Shown: positions 34,866 through 46,169 of the stretch, piece by piece
Position numbering within the stretch: the stretch's first letter is position 1
Layout of the letters: each line of letters begins with the position of its first letter
DNA from: Sweltsa coloradensis
Lineage: Eukaryota; Arthropoda; Insecta; Plecoptera; Chloroperlidae
Assembly: GCA_024449915.1 (NCBI GenBank)
Contig: JAMZAV010000779.1
Location: 1-64,000 of the forward strand
DNA length: 64,000 nt
Reading direction: 5' to 3'
Notes under the pieces: model-generated
Databases searched by the model: none
Told to the model about the DNA's origin: nothing
Seen by the model: the letters and a program-made list of their open reading frames with translations, nothing else
Position numbers and translations under genes: made by a program

Positions 34866-35068
34866 GTTGTGGAGGTGGCCCCTGCACCTAATCTTGACCC
34901 CGAGACACAAAAGACGATTCATGAGAAGGCGGTCAACCTAGCCAAGTTTGTTCGCTACGAGAATGCTGGAACGATCGAGTTCCTAATGGATTCCCAGAAA
35001 AACTTCTACTTCATCGAAGTTAATGCCCGACTTCAACTAGAGCATACTATTTCCGAGGAAATAACCTC
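34866..35068 (+). CDS. PC: PC coding exon 6: biotin carboxylase catalytic residues
   Basis: Residues 270-336 plus two bases. GTIEFLMD and FIEVNARLQLEHTISEE hold the metal-binding Glu307, Glu320 and Asn322 and the catalytic Arg324, Gln326, Glu328 (numbered in this gene, matched by homology to bacterial biotin carboxylase). All are intact. Acceptor TTGGCAG, donor GTGAGT, phase 2. The family usually has NSRLQVEHTVTEE, so this copy is a little divergent but not at catalytic positions. Confidence 0.96.
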
Positions 35069-35104
35069 GTGAGTATTAACCGAGTAAATTATTATTCCCT
35101 AGAA

Positions 35105-35818
35105 CAGGGGCCGTCAATTAATATGAACGAAGGTCCAATTGCCAGTTTAGAATATCACTTGGGGTCCGAATCTGATTTATCCCCGTTAGTAGGTAAATGG
35201 AAGAAAAGTTGACATTTATCTCAAGCTTATTCATAGAAATCGGGTTCACACAGAGTACAGCAGAGGGTACCGATATCAATGTATCATTCAACGATCTTCC
35301 TCATTTTGAAAACCTGATCATATCGCATTCGTGTCCGCGATTGTTGAAGAAAACGAATGGATTTCATACGCGATGTCACATTCTGTCCAAAACAGGCCCT
35401 TTACTTAGCTGTTTTACTTTGTTATGTATCACAAGATGCTCCGATGTAAGTTATGAAATAGTGAACTGCTTCTTGTTTTGACATGACTATCGAGCTCGTT
35501 CTTGAATCAAGTTAACCAGAATACGTATTTTATACATTACAATAACATCCAAAATAAGCGAAATGTAAGAAAACTAATTTATTTAGGAACCTATACTGGG
35601 CATAATTATCTTTTGGACAAATTGCTCCACCTTACAGTTAGAAAATCTGACCCCAAGATTTGTAGTTGAAACTACAAATGTCAATACTTTTTCGAATGTA
35701 ACGATTTTTGTTTGGATATGTAAATTGCTAGATATTTTCAATGATATCAACTGAGGGGCCAAACAAAATCCTTTCACGGTCCGCAAACGGACCGCGGTCC
35801 GCTAATTGACTGTCCCTG
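35105..35818. mobile_element. hAT-like MITE in intron 6, TSD CCCTAGAA
   Basis: 714 bp, beginning CAGGGGCCGTCAATTA and ending TAATTGACTGTCCCTG. It is flanked by exact CCCTAGAA at 35097-35104 and 35819-35826. The last 17 bp recur in the tandem array immediately downstream. Confidence 0.9.
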
Positions 35819-37262
35819 CCCTAGAATATTCCCCCATACCCATGACGTGTTTTTATATTATCTGCATGTAGGCCTATTTTTCTTCAGTGTCCAAAGAAGT
35901 AGAATGGCAAGGAGTGAGAAATCGCGGGAAATGTTTCCTGTAAATGTAGTCACACAAGTTTTTTTGTAAATTATTGTAATGTATGCCATTTCTTGAAATA
36001 TGTTATGGCTAAGTTTATGTGGGCTTGCCTTTACGGAGTTTGTAACGTTGCATAGTGTATTGGTTTCTTACCTCTTTGAACTATCAATAATAGTAGGTTG
36101 TCAATAGTAGGCCTACTGTTTCCGTCTGCAACTACAACCCACATTTCCTTGTTATTGTCTTAATTTGTGTCTAATTGACTGTCCCTGCCCTAGAATATTC
36201 CCCCATACCCATGACGTGTTTTTATATTATCTGCATGTAGGCCTATCTTTCTTCAGTGTCCAAAGAAGTAGAATGGCAAGGAGTGAGAAATCGCGGGAAA
36301 TGTTTCCTGTAAATGTAGTCGCACAAGTTTTTTTGTAAATAATTTAATGTATGCCATTTCTTGAAATATGTTATGGCTAAGTTTATGTGGGCTTGCCTTT
36401 ACGGAGTTTGTAACGTTGCATAGTGTATTGGTTTCTTACCTCTTTGAACTATCAATAATAGTAGGTTGTCAATGGCCTACTGTTTCCGTCTGCAACTACA
36501 ACCCACATTTCCTTGTTATTGTCTTAATTTGTGTCTAATTGACTGTCCCTGCCCTAGAATATTCCCCCATACCCATGACGTGTTTTTATATTATCTGCAT
36601 GTAGGCCTATTTTTCTTCAGTGTCCAAAGAAGTAGAATGGCAAGGAGTGAGAAATCGCGGGAAATGTTTCCTGTAAATGTAGTCGCACAAGTTTTTTTGT
36701 AAATAATTTAATGTATGCCATTTCTTGAAATATGTTATGGCTAAGTTTATGTGGGCTTGCCTTTACGGAGTTTGTAACGTTGCATAGTGTATTGGTTTCT
36801 TACCTCTTTGAACTATCAATAATAGTAGGTTGTCAATAGTAGGCCTACTGTTTCCGTCTGCAACTACAACCCACATTTCCTTGTTATTGTCTTAATTTGT
36901 GTCTAATTGACTGTCCCTGCCCTAGAATATTCCCCCATACCCATGACGTGTTTTTATATTATCTGCATGTAGGCCTATTTTTCTTCAGTGTCCAAAGAAG
37001 TAGAATGGCAAGGAGTGAGAAATCGCGGGAAATGTTTCCTATAAATGTAGTCACACAAGTTTTTTTGTAAATAATTTAATGTATGCCATTTCTTGAAATA
37101 TGTTATGGCTAAGTTTATGTGGGCTTGCCTTTACGGAGTTTGTAACGTTGCATAGTGTATTGGTTTCTTACCTCTTTGAACTATCAATAATAGTAGGTTG
37201 TCAATAGTAGGCCTACTGTTTCCGTCTGCAACTACAACCCACATTTCCTTGTTATTGTCTTA
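35802..37262. repeat. four tandem copies of about 365 bp, end of intron 6
   Basis: Units start at 35802, 36171, 36535 and 36903, each with CTAATTGACTGTCCCTG (the hAT right end) followed by CCCTAGAATATTCCCCC. They are almost identical. The fourth copy runs to TTATTGTCTTAAT, about 14 nt before the exon 7 acceptor. Confidence 0.95.
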
Positions 37263-37276
37263 ATATGTGTGTGCAG

Positions 37277-37439
37277 GGTGGATATAGTCCAGACGCAGAT
37301 CCATCTCGCCGAAGGATACACTCTGAAAGAGCTTGGCCTAACTCAACGTGACATCAAGGCAGTTGGTACGGCCGTGCAGTGCCACATTACAACCGAAGAT
37401 CCGGCCAAGAACTTTCAGCCTGATAACGGACGCATCGAG
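37277..37439 (+). CDS. PC: PC coding exon 7: biotin carboxylase C-subdomain
   Basis: Residues 337-391. [20 protein letters not shown] and [20 protein letters not shown] match the C-subdomain of biotin carboxylase, where AIQCR.TTEDP is the family motif. Acceptor GTGCAG, which follows a TG run; donor GTACGA, phase 0. The acceptor lies directly against a fourfold tandem repeat of the preceding intron. Confidence 0.95.
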
Positions 37440-38571
37440 GTACGAATCGGTTTCGTTGTGTTCTTATACTAGTATTAGGAGTACTCTATTGCTGGTGGTG
37501 TACAAAGTTTGAAGGCTCGGTCTAAAAAATAAAATGAGGTTCAACTGTTTTCAAACCGTCCAGGATTGTGTCTAACAGGAGCTCACATTAACAGCTTATA
37601 ATTAATATAATAATAATTTAATCTATAGTTTTCATATGAAAACAATTGTATTGATGTTGATTCTATGTTTAATCCATGATTTGTCATTGGAGTAATGGCT
37701 CATAATCATAATTGGTACAGTGTTCAGCGGCCATTTGTGTGCAGTGCCTATTTCGCCGCTCTTCATTCGAGCGGAATAAGTGGTCTTGTCAACCTGTCAT
37801 CTCCTAATTTCGCTAGGCGTGCGCCTCAGACTTCGGACAGCGATGCCGATACAGAGGATCTACTCCATTCAATATAAAAGAAAAGTAATTTAAATGTGTC
37901 GCGGGACCACATTGTTAGTTTTGATTTCTATTTGGCAACGTCGAGATACATGTATCTTGGTGGTGGGTCCAAAGTTGTGACGAAGGTATAATTGGTACAT
38001 GAGTCGGCCTGTTTGTAAATTTAGTTTCTTTGAGGGATTAGCACTGCCCTCAAAATGCTGCAGAGGACTCTACTACACCCTAGTGCAGCTGTCAGGCCTA
38101 AGCCCAATGTTCTAGACTAGGCCCTGACATAAGTCAAATGCCCCCCTCTCCACATGATTGAAGAATAGCATAGGCCTACTTTAGTTTATTCTTGTTACAG
38201 AAGAGATAGTCCTATTGGTTGGTTACCTTGTAACCTCATTTCGCCGACTGTTCAAACGGCCTTCTGCTATGATCTCAACTTCAATATTTTAATTTACCTT
38301 ACTGTGACCCACTGATAAGCATTGGGCTTATTGGAATAAGTTCCCAATTTATGCAATGTTTGTATTTTAATGTTATATATAATGCTATCTAAATAAATAA
38401 AAAGTAAATGAATAAATACTAAATAGTGATTAGTGACCCTAGGCCTAACTAACATTTAACGTCCTGTTAGGCAAGCAACTAACTCGATTTGAAACCGGAC
38501 TACCTGTATTCAAATTCCCAACTAGTATTTGAATCCTTTTGAACAAGTAGTTTAACCAACGCAGAACAGAG
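37440..38571. other. first part of PC intron 7
   Basis: No gene seen. From about 38040 to 38440 the sequence resembles an untranslated LINE tail ending in AATAAATAAAAAG, without coding support. Confidence 0.35.
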
Positions 38572-38880
38572 CCTGAATTTAGAAGTCATGTGCATGTGCA
38601 CAGCAAGTAGTGTCAAGAAATAGAAACTATTTCTCGACACTACTTGCAGTGTGTTACAGGTGTTACGTCAATTGTAAAGTTCCAACACTTGCATCTCGAA
38701 TTAGATTTGAAATTTCAATAAGCGTGGATTTATTAAATTAAATGCAAATATCTAAATGATAATAAATAATAATTGTTCTATTATTCGAACTCAAAATATT
38801 TTAATGTTTGAACACTTTATCACTGTTCGATTCATATTCGATTTGAAGTAAAAATTTGTTGTTCACACACCTTTAATTAA
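38572..38880. repeat. dispersed repeat shared with 55838-56195
   Basis: It shares AGAGCCTGAATTTAGAAGTC, AAAGTTCCAACACTTGCATC and the end TTTGAAGTAAAAATTTGTTG with the intron 11 copy. The end CACACACCTTTA is hAT-like. A short palindrome AGTGTCAAGAAATAG/CTATTTCTCGACACT lies at 38609-38643. Confidence 0.75.
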
Positions 38881-39491
38881 TGTAGTTTATATTAATTTAA
38901 TACAAAATAAAAACAAATTAAATAATGATCTGAAAGTATTCATCATTTGGTTCCCTTATGTAAAAATGTATTTTCCAATAATCCAAAAAAGCAATACAGA
39001 ACCAACAACCAATTTTGGCCCTAAACACTAATGCTTTAATTAAATTATATTCTGTTGCTTGTATTGAAATTATCATGAATGTAATTGATCCTGAAAATTT
39101 CAAAAAGATTGGATGTCAATTAGAATTACAGCACACAACAATGTAAAAGTCACTTTATCTCGGAATATTGGTTTCGGTGGTTGGTTCCCTTTTGTATAAG
39201 TGCATCCAATTAATATTTAATAGTACGTATACATTTTTTAGTGCATTTAGGTATATTTAATGGTTTTTATTTAGAAATACTTACCAACAAAATGACATTG
39301 CATCGGCATCATCATAACCATTGCAGAATGCTGTTAACACTTATCAGTTATCAGTCTTTCCATCATTCAACACTTAACAGCTCTCATACACATATCTACA
39401 CAGTGTTGTTAATTTTAAGCTGATAACTAATAAATCTAGGTGTTATATTTTATGTCATTGGTCTTGTGTTTACTGTTAAACATTGTTGTAG
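38881..39491. other. rest of PC intron 7
   Basis: AT-rich. No gene or repeat recognised. Acceptor GTTGTAG at 39491. Confidence 0.4.
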
Positions 39492-39674
39492 CTGTTTCGC
39501 TCTGGAGAAGGGATGGGCATCCGTCTAGATGGAGCTGCGGCATTCACTGGCGCCATAATTTCGCCGTTCTATGATTCCCTCCTGGTGAAGATTACCGCAC
39601 ACTCTACCACCCTTCAAAACGCTGCAGCCAAACTTAGGCGGGCGCTGAGGGAGTTCCGTATTCGAGGCGTTAAG
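39492..39674 (+). CDS. PC: PC coding exon 8: end of biotin carboxylase
   Basis: Residues 392-452. [20 protein letters not shown] contains the Arg (402) corresponding to the catalytic Arg338 of bacterial biotin carboxylase. Then comes [20 protein letters not shown], the classic YD.ll.K.i motif, and [13 protein letters not shown]. Acceptor TTGTAG, donor GTTTGT, phase 0, 61 codons exactly. Confidence 0.95.
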
Positions 39675-40481
39675 GTTTGTTGCATTGCTTTTTAACTAAC
39701 GTTAAATACACTTCACCTGAATTGAAATAAAATGTTAATATTTCTCTAATTCAATCTTGATCAGTAAGTGTTTGAAAGGAATGCCAAAAGGCTGGATCAA
39801 ATGAATGACATAAAGAGATAGGGTGCCAACAGCTTACCTTAAATGGAGTAGGCGTGCCGCAAAAGATAACATATAAACACAAATAAACAAATAAACTACA
39901 TAGTCAAAACGTTTTCGGTCCACGTGACCTTCCTCAGTGAGTGTAGAGAGAGAGACTGAGTTGAAACTTAAACTAGGCTAGCTGTTGGCTTGGGGTGAGG
40001 GGTGAGTGAATTTGGTTTTTGGCAGGATTTGCAGATCCACTGGTAGGCCAGTTCCCACCTTCTCAGTTCACCGGCTTGTATGGTGGGTGGGACAGACCTT
40101 ATGACACAGGCTGTGAAACAGGTCATAAAGGGTAGGCCATGCCCATGTGCCCTACATGCCGGAAGAGAGTTTGGAGAAACCAGTGGCACTGCACGCTTAT
40201 GGGCATGGCCTACCCTTTATGACCTGTTTCACAGCCTGTGTCATAAGGTCTGTCCCTCCCACTTTTCCACATTAACTGCATAATGCACATACTGACATTA
40301 TTTGTACATATTATTTATTAACCTCCTGCAAAAAATCCTGCCGACGCCCCTGGCCATAGGCAAAAGTGTGTAAGGTCCGGCAGTATGCGCATGCAAGGCA
40401 CTATACAGGCAAAGCGTGCCCCCACCCCATATCTCGTGCCATACATTTGTTGAAGGTGTCCCAGTGGACACACTGAAGAAT
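39675..40481. other. first part of PC intron 8, with a 64-nt hairpin
   Basis: Arms 40083-40146 and 40199-40262 (GACAGACCTTATGACACAGG and complement) match almost perfectly around a 52-nt loop. Just upstream, AAACGTTTTCGGTCCACGTG at 39907 resembles the tail of Penelope-like elements, from memory only. Confidence 0.5.
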
Positions 40482-41083
40482 TAGGGTTGCCGTCGATAAT
40501 CAAAATATTGGTTTTAGTAATATGATATGATAATCGATTCAAGTATTTTGATATGATATGATTATCAATTTAAATAGTAACATCGATGTTTTTGTGGTTT
40601 GCGGTGTTCAAAAATGCTGTGCTATCGTATCTACCCGCCGATTGGATGTCGGAGCAGCCAATAGCCGCTCAAGTGTAACGTCACGCCCACTACCGCCAGT
40701 GAGCATCCGCTCGCAGTCAACATCGCTTGATCACGATCAGTACGGCTCGAGGTGTTGTGGCGCAAAGTTCTCAAGCGTCGGTCTGCCCAATTATATTGAA
40801 TTCGTGATGTTTCTTCCATCCAAAAAAAGGACCTTGGCCATTACTTGAAGATGCCTAACAAGATGAGTCAAGTGTGGCAGTTTTTTTATTCAAAGTAGGT
40901 GACGAGGGGGTCGGGAAAGAGATAAGACTGAGCTGGAATGTCGAGGATCTCTCGCTCGCTAGGCTGGTGCGTACTGTAACTCATGTAGTGGCACCCCATG
41001 CAAGTCAAGACGTTGTGTTAAAATGAAGGCTGTGTAATTGAAATTTATCCCTCAATTTTATTTTTACACATTCTAATCCTTAA

Positions 41084-41712
41084 CCTTTTGTAGAGTACGC
41101 CCGTATCTAATACGTGGAGTTTAAAAATGGCGCCAGGAGTACGCCCGTATCTCATACGTTTGCCTTGTGTGGTCGAGTGTGTTGTCTTTCCGTTTCAAGT
41201 TCTTTGGATAATTTTAAAACAGACGTGTAGCGTTACCTCTCGGCAATAGTAAGAACTATTTGTAAGGCGATGTTTAGTGCTGCCAACTTTATTGTCAATA
41301 AATAACTAAATGCGAGTGTTTATGGAAATTGACAGTATCACGTTGTGTTTGCGAGTTATTGTGGCCGCCAAACGCCGGCCTGTTTGATTTAGGAGACGGA
41401 ATTACGACGGTAACTACAAATAAAATAGATGAATCTGATATTAGAGACAGTGAAGTATTTGTTTTGATACTAATAAGATGTAGAAGTCAAGTAGGGACTA
41501 GCTCCCATTGCCGCTACAACAGGTGGGAGTAGGCCTACAGCTAGGGCTAGGCCTAGGCCTAGACGTGATGTAAGCCCTAATTTGGGTTTTCAAGTGCTAG
41601 GCCTAGGCCTAGTTAGTAAGGAATGACCAAAAAACAGGATTGTTGTTAAATCTAAAAAAATAACCCACTCCAGGCGTGTAGTAAGGTGAAAGCTAACTCA
41701 CTCGTCAAAAGG
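41084..41712. mobile_element. piggyBac-like MITE, copy 1
   Basis: Ends CCTTTTGTAGAGTACGCCCG and CTCGTCAAAAGG, flanked by TTAA at 41080-41083 and 41713-41716. GAGTACGCCCGTATCTAATACG is repeated near the left end. An AGGCCT run lies at 41530-41615. Confidence 0.75.
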
Positions 41713-42678
41713 TTAACCACTTGCCATACTACCACGTCTGCCAGACGGGCGTCATGGGGTGTTGCTTTGTCAATAGTGGATGGCATGTGAATCAATGACT
41801 TTTGAGGAAAATCAAATTTTTAATATATTGTGTTTTTTAGAATATTAAAAATTGTGGGGATTTTTTTTAGAAATTTTTTTGGGGGAAATTATCCTGTTGA
41901 ATAGTGGCCAAGGGTAAGGGGGTGGGGAGAGGGGGGAGCAAAATGTCAAGATCGGATGAGAACCAATCAAATTACCTAAAAGACTTGGCTAAAGAGTAAA
42001 GACCCTAAAATACTGTAGTTTTTTTTTATTTTTTTAGAATTTCATCCAAAAAATGGGAGGGGAAGGGAAGGAAAGGGGGGGATAAGTAGACAGTGGGGAG
42101 GGGAAGAATTACTTTGGAAGGTGTTTTTAGGTGGCTTAATGTCACTATCAAATAAAATCCAAACAAATGACCTGAAGATAATATTTTTTTTTTTTGGGGG
42201 GGGAGCCCAGGGCGGAGGATGGGCAGAGGGGTAGTAGTCTGTAGGGGTTGGTGATGTCAAGGCTGGAAAGGATTAACAGATGGGGGAAAAAAAATCAATT
42301 TTATTTGTTTACTTTTTTGGAATGATAAAAATATGGGGGGGGGGTGAGTCCCAACGTGCTTTACTTGGGGGGGTTACTTGGGGGCTGGTTATGGAGACTT
42401 ATGTCAATATCGGATGAAATCTGCCAAAAATTTCCATTTAGGGAAATAAAATACTAAACTTGGGTCTATTTTTGAAGATTTTCAAACATTTAACGAAACA
42501 ATATGGGGGGAGGAAGGGGGGAAGAAAAAAATTCAGTGGGTGTTAAAATGTCAATGTGGGATAAAAAAAATTAAAGTGAAAAGAAAATTTAGAATTGATT
42601 TTTTTCCTCCATAATTTCGATTTTAAATAGTATCTCATAGCAAAACAAGTGTGTATTAATGGTATGCTATGGGGTTAA

Positions 42679-43173
42679 CCTTTTGAAAAGTATGCCCGTA
42701 TATATACGTGCGCGCCCGAGCGCCCTGCCAGAGTATTCCCGTATATATACGTTTTAATGTTTTTGGGTTGCACAGTAATTCAAGGAATGGGTGCATCGAG
42801 CTGGAGGTCGGCCATGCAGTAGTGCTACCTATTGACAACATCTTGAACTATTTGGTGAAACATTCGGACCAGATTTGATCTATTTTTAGCCTGTTTTTGT
42901 GAATACGTGCGTTGCTGGTGCTGGTTACGGCAGGCCTAGTGCGTGCTAGTAGGCAGCAACAAGTGTTATCGGTAGCTATGGCAAGGCGCGTGGATATGAA
43001 TGTAGACGAAATGTCGGTAATTATTATGAATATTGTGTGCAAATAAACATTTACTTCACAAGAAAATATTGGTTATTTATCTCATTAAGAATTTTTCCCT
43101 TAGATTCTAAAATATGGGGAAAAACTCACTTTAGGGGTGGCAAACCCCAATTTTGAACTCACTTTTCAAAAGG
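42679..43173. mobile_element. piggyBac-like MITE, copy 2
   Basis: Ends CCTTTTGAAAAGTATGCCCG and CACTTTTCAAAAGG, flanked by TTAA at 42675-42678 and 43174-43177. The perfect palindrome CGTATATATACG occurs twice (near 42697 and 42740). Same family as copy 1 by its subterminal CCCGTAT pattern. Confidence 0.75.
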
Positions 43174-43825
43174 TTAATGATCTCTCGTATTAGTATTACA
43201 ATTTTGCGTTTTTCCTGCTTCCCATGCTCAATTTAAATTTCGATATGATTATCGATTTCACGTCTCCGATTATTAACGATCACTACTTTCACATCGAACG
43301 GCAACCCTACTAAGAATACAAAGTGAGGTCTTCTAGTGTTTGTTGTAATGTCATGATTGGAAATATGTTTTGATAACTTTCTGCAGAACGAGTGGTTAAT
43401 TTAAAAACATCGGGTGAGTTAGTTTTTGGTTAATGATCATCGAATCAATCATTTCCCGAAATATTCATATTGATTATCTAACTGCAACTCTACTAGACCT
43501 ACTGCAAAAATTCTGAAAATATTCCAATTGAGATTGGCCTACTGTAACATTGTGCGTGTAGTAGGGAGACCTTGGGTACCTGGGTCTTTGGGTTACCTCA
43601 ATCGATATTATGGATTCGAATCTTCTTTGGGTAGGTTATTTGTATGTTGTTTTAGTTGTGTTACGTCAACACTATGAACAATGCAAATTAAAAGTAACTG
43701 ACAGTGTTTAAACTTTGTTTGATATCGTATGGACAACCAGTTTCTCTGTTTGCTCTTCGTTCATTCGTTTGTTTCAATGTTGTAGAGCGTTCCTAGTAGC
43801 GTACACGAAATCTCACTCTTTAAAG

Positions 43826-44529
43826 CAGGGGTCAGCAACTAGATTGTGTATGAGTCCATTTACCGGTGCTGCTTGCTTAACAGATGAGGGGTCGCAGCTG
43901 ATACGGACCCTGGAATTTCGTGGGCAATTTTTTACGTTTAACTATGCTGAATATGACTTTTTACTTACTTATAAATTATAATAGCAAAATACATGCAATA
44001 ATCACGTTGTTTCTGCTAAAATAGAGTAAAATCAGGAAATTTCAAATTATATTTTTATATTTTGGCACAAAAACATGCAGTTAATTTGCAATGTTGTTTT
44101 TATGATGAAACAATGCCGTTATAATATTTGGTTTATTTATTGAAATACAAGCTTTTTTATATCGAAATTATAACTCCTTTTTGCCATTTCTATAGCCGGG
44201 TCGGGTGTTATAGCTGGCCTGAAATATGTCGCCTCCTCTCGTGGTATGCCTGCTCGAGGTATGCACAACAGTCGTCCAATCTGTACATCTAAAAATGTGG
44301 TAACTCGAAACTCTGACAATATAAAGTAAACCATTTATTATTAGGTAAAGGTATTATAATTATACCCTACAAGGTTGGCATGAATAACTCAAATTATTAT
44401 AAAAATTATGCATTGCATGCTGGAGAAATTAAAAGTCATTTTTGTGCTTAGACATAAATTAGTAGGGGGCCACAGAAATTAGTCCCACGGGCCATACACG
44501 GCCCGGGGGCCGCCTGTTGCCTACCCCTG
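43826..44529. mobile_element. hAT-like MITE in intron 8, TSD CTTTAARG
   Basis: 704 bp, beginning CAGGGGTCAGCAAC and ending GTTGCCTACCCCTG, the Charlie-type hAT end. Flanks CTTTAAAG (43818-43825) and CTTTAAGG (44530-44537) differ at one position. No transposase. Confidence 0.85.
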
Positions 44530-44731
44530 CTTTAAGGTTTTCAACTTACGTTCAAAATGCTGATTTCAGAGAGAACCAAAAACATATTTTACTCTGTACC
44601 CAATCTAATATTTATCCGTAGCACGTAGTTAGGGTAGGGTACACGTATTCTAGAGCTACATAATGTCTTTTCCTGGGTACCTACTCATTACGACCACTTG
44701 AAAAGTGTAATGCTGATGCATCTTCTTTCAG

Positions 44732-44966
44732 ACGAACATACCATTTCTGATAAATGTCTTGGAGCACCCGAAGTTCTTGGCTGGAGGAGTGGACACTCAC
44801 TTCATCGACGAAACTCCGTCGTTATTCGTCCTGAAAGAGCTGCCGAACTTTGCAGAGAAGCTTATCAACTATCTTGGTGATACGCTTGTTAACGGCTCTT
44901 CGCACACCTTCCTGACGGAATACGAACCATCTCATAAGTTGGCAGCTGTACCAGCTTTTACGAAAG
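44732..44966 (+). CDS. PC: PC coding exon 9: BC end and linker domain
   Basis: Residues 453-530 plus one base. TNIPFLINVLEHPKFLAGGV and DTHFIDETPSLF close the biotin carboxylase domain (family: TNI.FL..VL.H..F..G..DT.FID). LPNFAEKLINYLGDTLVNG enters the linker that leads to the carboxyltransferase domain. Acceptor TTTCAG, donor GTAATA, phase 1. No PC-specific catalytic residue lies here. Confidence 0.94.
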
Positions 44967-46161
44967 GTAATATTTATGGAACCCAAATGAAGGCGTACAC
45001 AACTGTGATGGCCGCTTAACTTGTATAATGTATCTGCTCTGTTGTCCTCTCATCACCCTGTGTAAGGAGGATGGTCACCACTATTTTTTTTTATAAAAAA
45101 ACATGCTCAAACTCGTTAAAATACTCCAATCACACTCTAGGATTTGAACAATTTTCTGGCGCTGTGCACTCCGGACCCGCATTACCCCCCCATTATAGAA
45201 GGTCATGTATGTCCTTTACCCAATCATACTATGAACGTCCCCATAGAATCCTTTAAAAAGCAATTTTATTAACATATTAATTTAATATTCTACAGTTTTC
45301 GGGACTTTCGGGGTTAATAAGAGTGTAATAAGAATAACACATACCTGCGGAATACGTTTTTCTATACATTATACTACTCTATCCTATTACAATCTATAAC
45401 ATTCAGGACATTAGCATTCCAATTCCATTTGGCAGTTTTCTAGTTTTGAGTATTGAATGCACAAAAATTACGTTATTTTAGTATTGCATTAGGGTCACTA
45501 CTTTTTTCTAAAACGCACCAAGCGCACTCTAAAAACCTTATTTTAAAATTTTCGTCTCTAGACGATGATTGGCTTGGCTTGGCCATTGAATTTGGTTCAT
45601 GGCCAAGCAATTTTTTATGATTTCGAGTTTAAAAATTTAACTTTTTTACCACAAAAATCGTTGGCTTGGCGCTCGTCAACAGGCGAAATGATCTTACTTC
45701 TTTTCAAAGCGAAACTAGGGAGAAAGAATGAAAAGCTTGGCTCAACTTTTATATATCTCACACGGGTCACACCATTCACAGCCGAAAACTTTTGAAGGAG
45801 AGCTTGGGTGCCGTTTTTTTTTTACAAATTTTTCGTATTTGTGGAGATATTACATCTTTTTGCTGTTTGTTTCCTATCGAGGCGTGAATGATGGACTTTG
45901 AATGATTAAATTTGTTAAGTTCAGAGTTGTTTTTTGACACTTTTGGGCCCACGGTCCCCCCAAATTTGCCCTCTTGTGTTTTAAGCCCCAGATATTTATA
46001 ATGGTTAAGAGCATGTTTAATTTCAAGCTTGTACAAATTACTACGCCTGACTAATTACGCATTTTGATTTTGATTTTCCCCGGTCCTTATTCTCCAGTTT
46101 TGGTTTTGAAAGCTAAAGTGATTGTGCATGAGAGACATCTAAGTATGGTCCAAGTTTCAAA
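44967..46161. other. first part of PC intron 9
   Basis: No gene. 45125-45195 is related to 16965-17045. From about 45880 the DNA is unit 1 of a duplication whose unit 2 starts near 48070 (shared words ATATTTATAATGGTTAAGAG and CATGTTTAATTTCAAG). Confidence 0.5.
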
Positions 46162-46169
46162 GTTCTAAG

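Larger units (their letters stand above)
40482..43309. mobile_element. large hAT-like element in intron 8, nested insertions
   Basis: It begins TAGGGTTGCCGTCGATAATC and ends GAACGGCAACCCTA, with ATCGATTATC words at both ends. The flanks TGAAGAAT and CTAAGAAT agree at six of eight positions, so the duplication is imperfect. Two TTAA-flanked MITEs lie inside. The 41880-42560 stretch is a degenerate G-rich repeat with recurring ATGTCAATATCGGATGAAA. No transposase. Confidence 0.6.
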
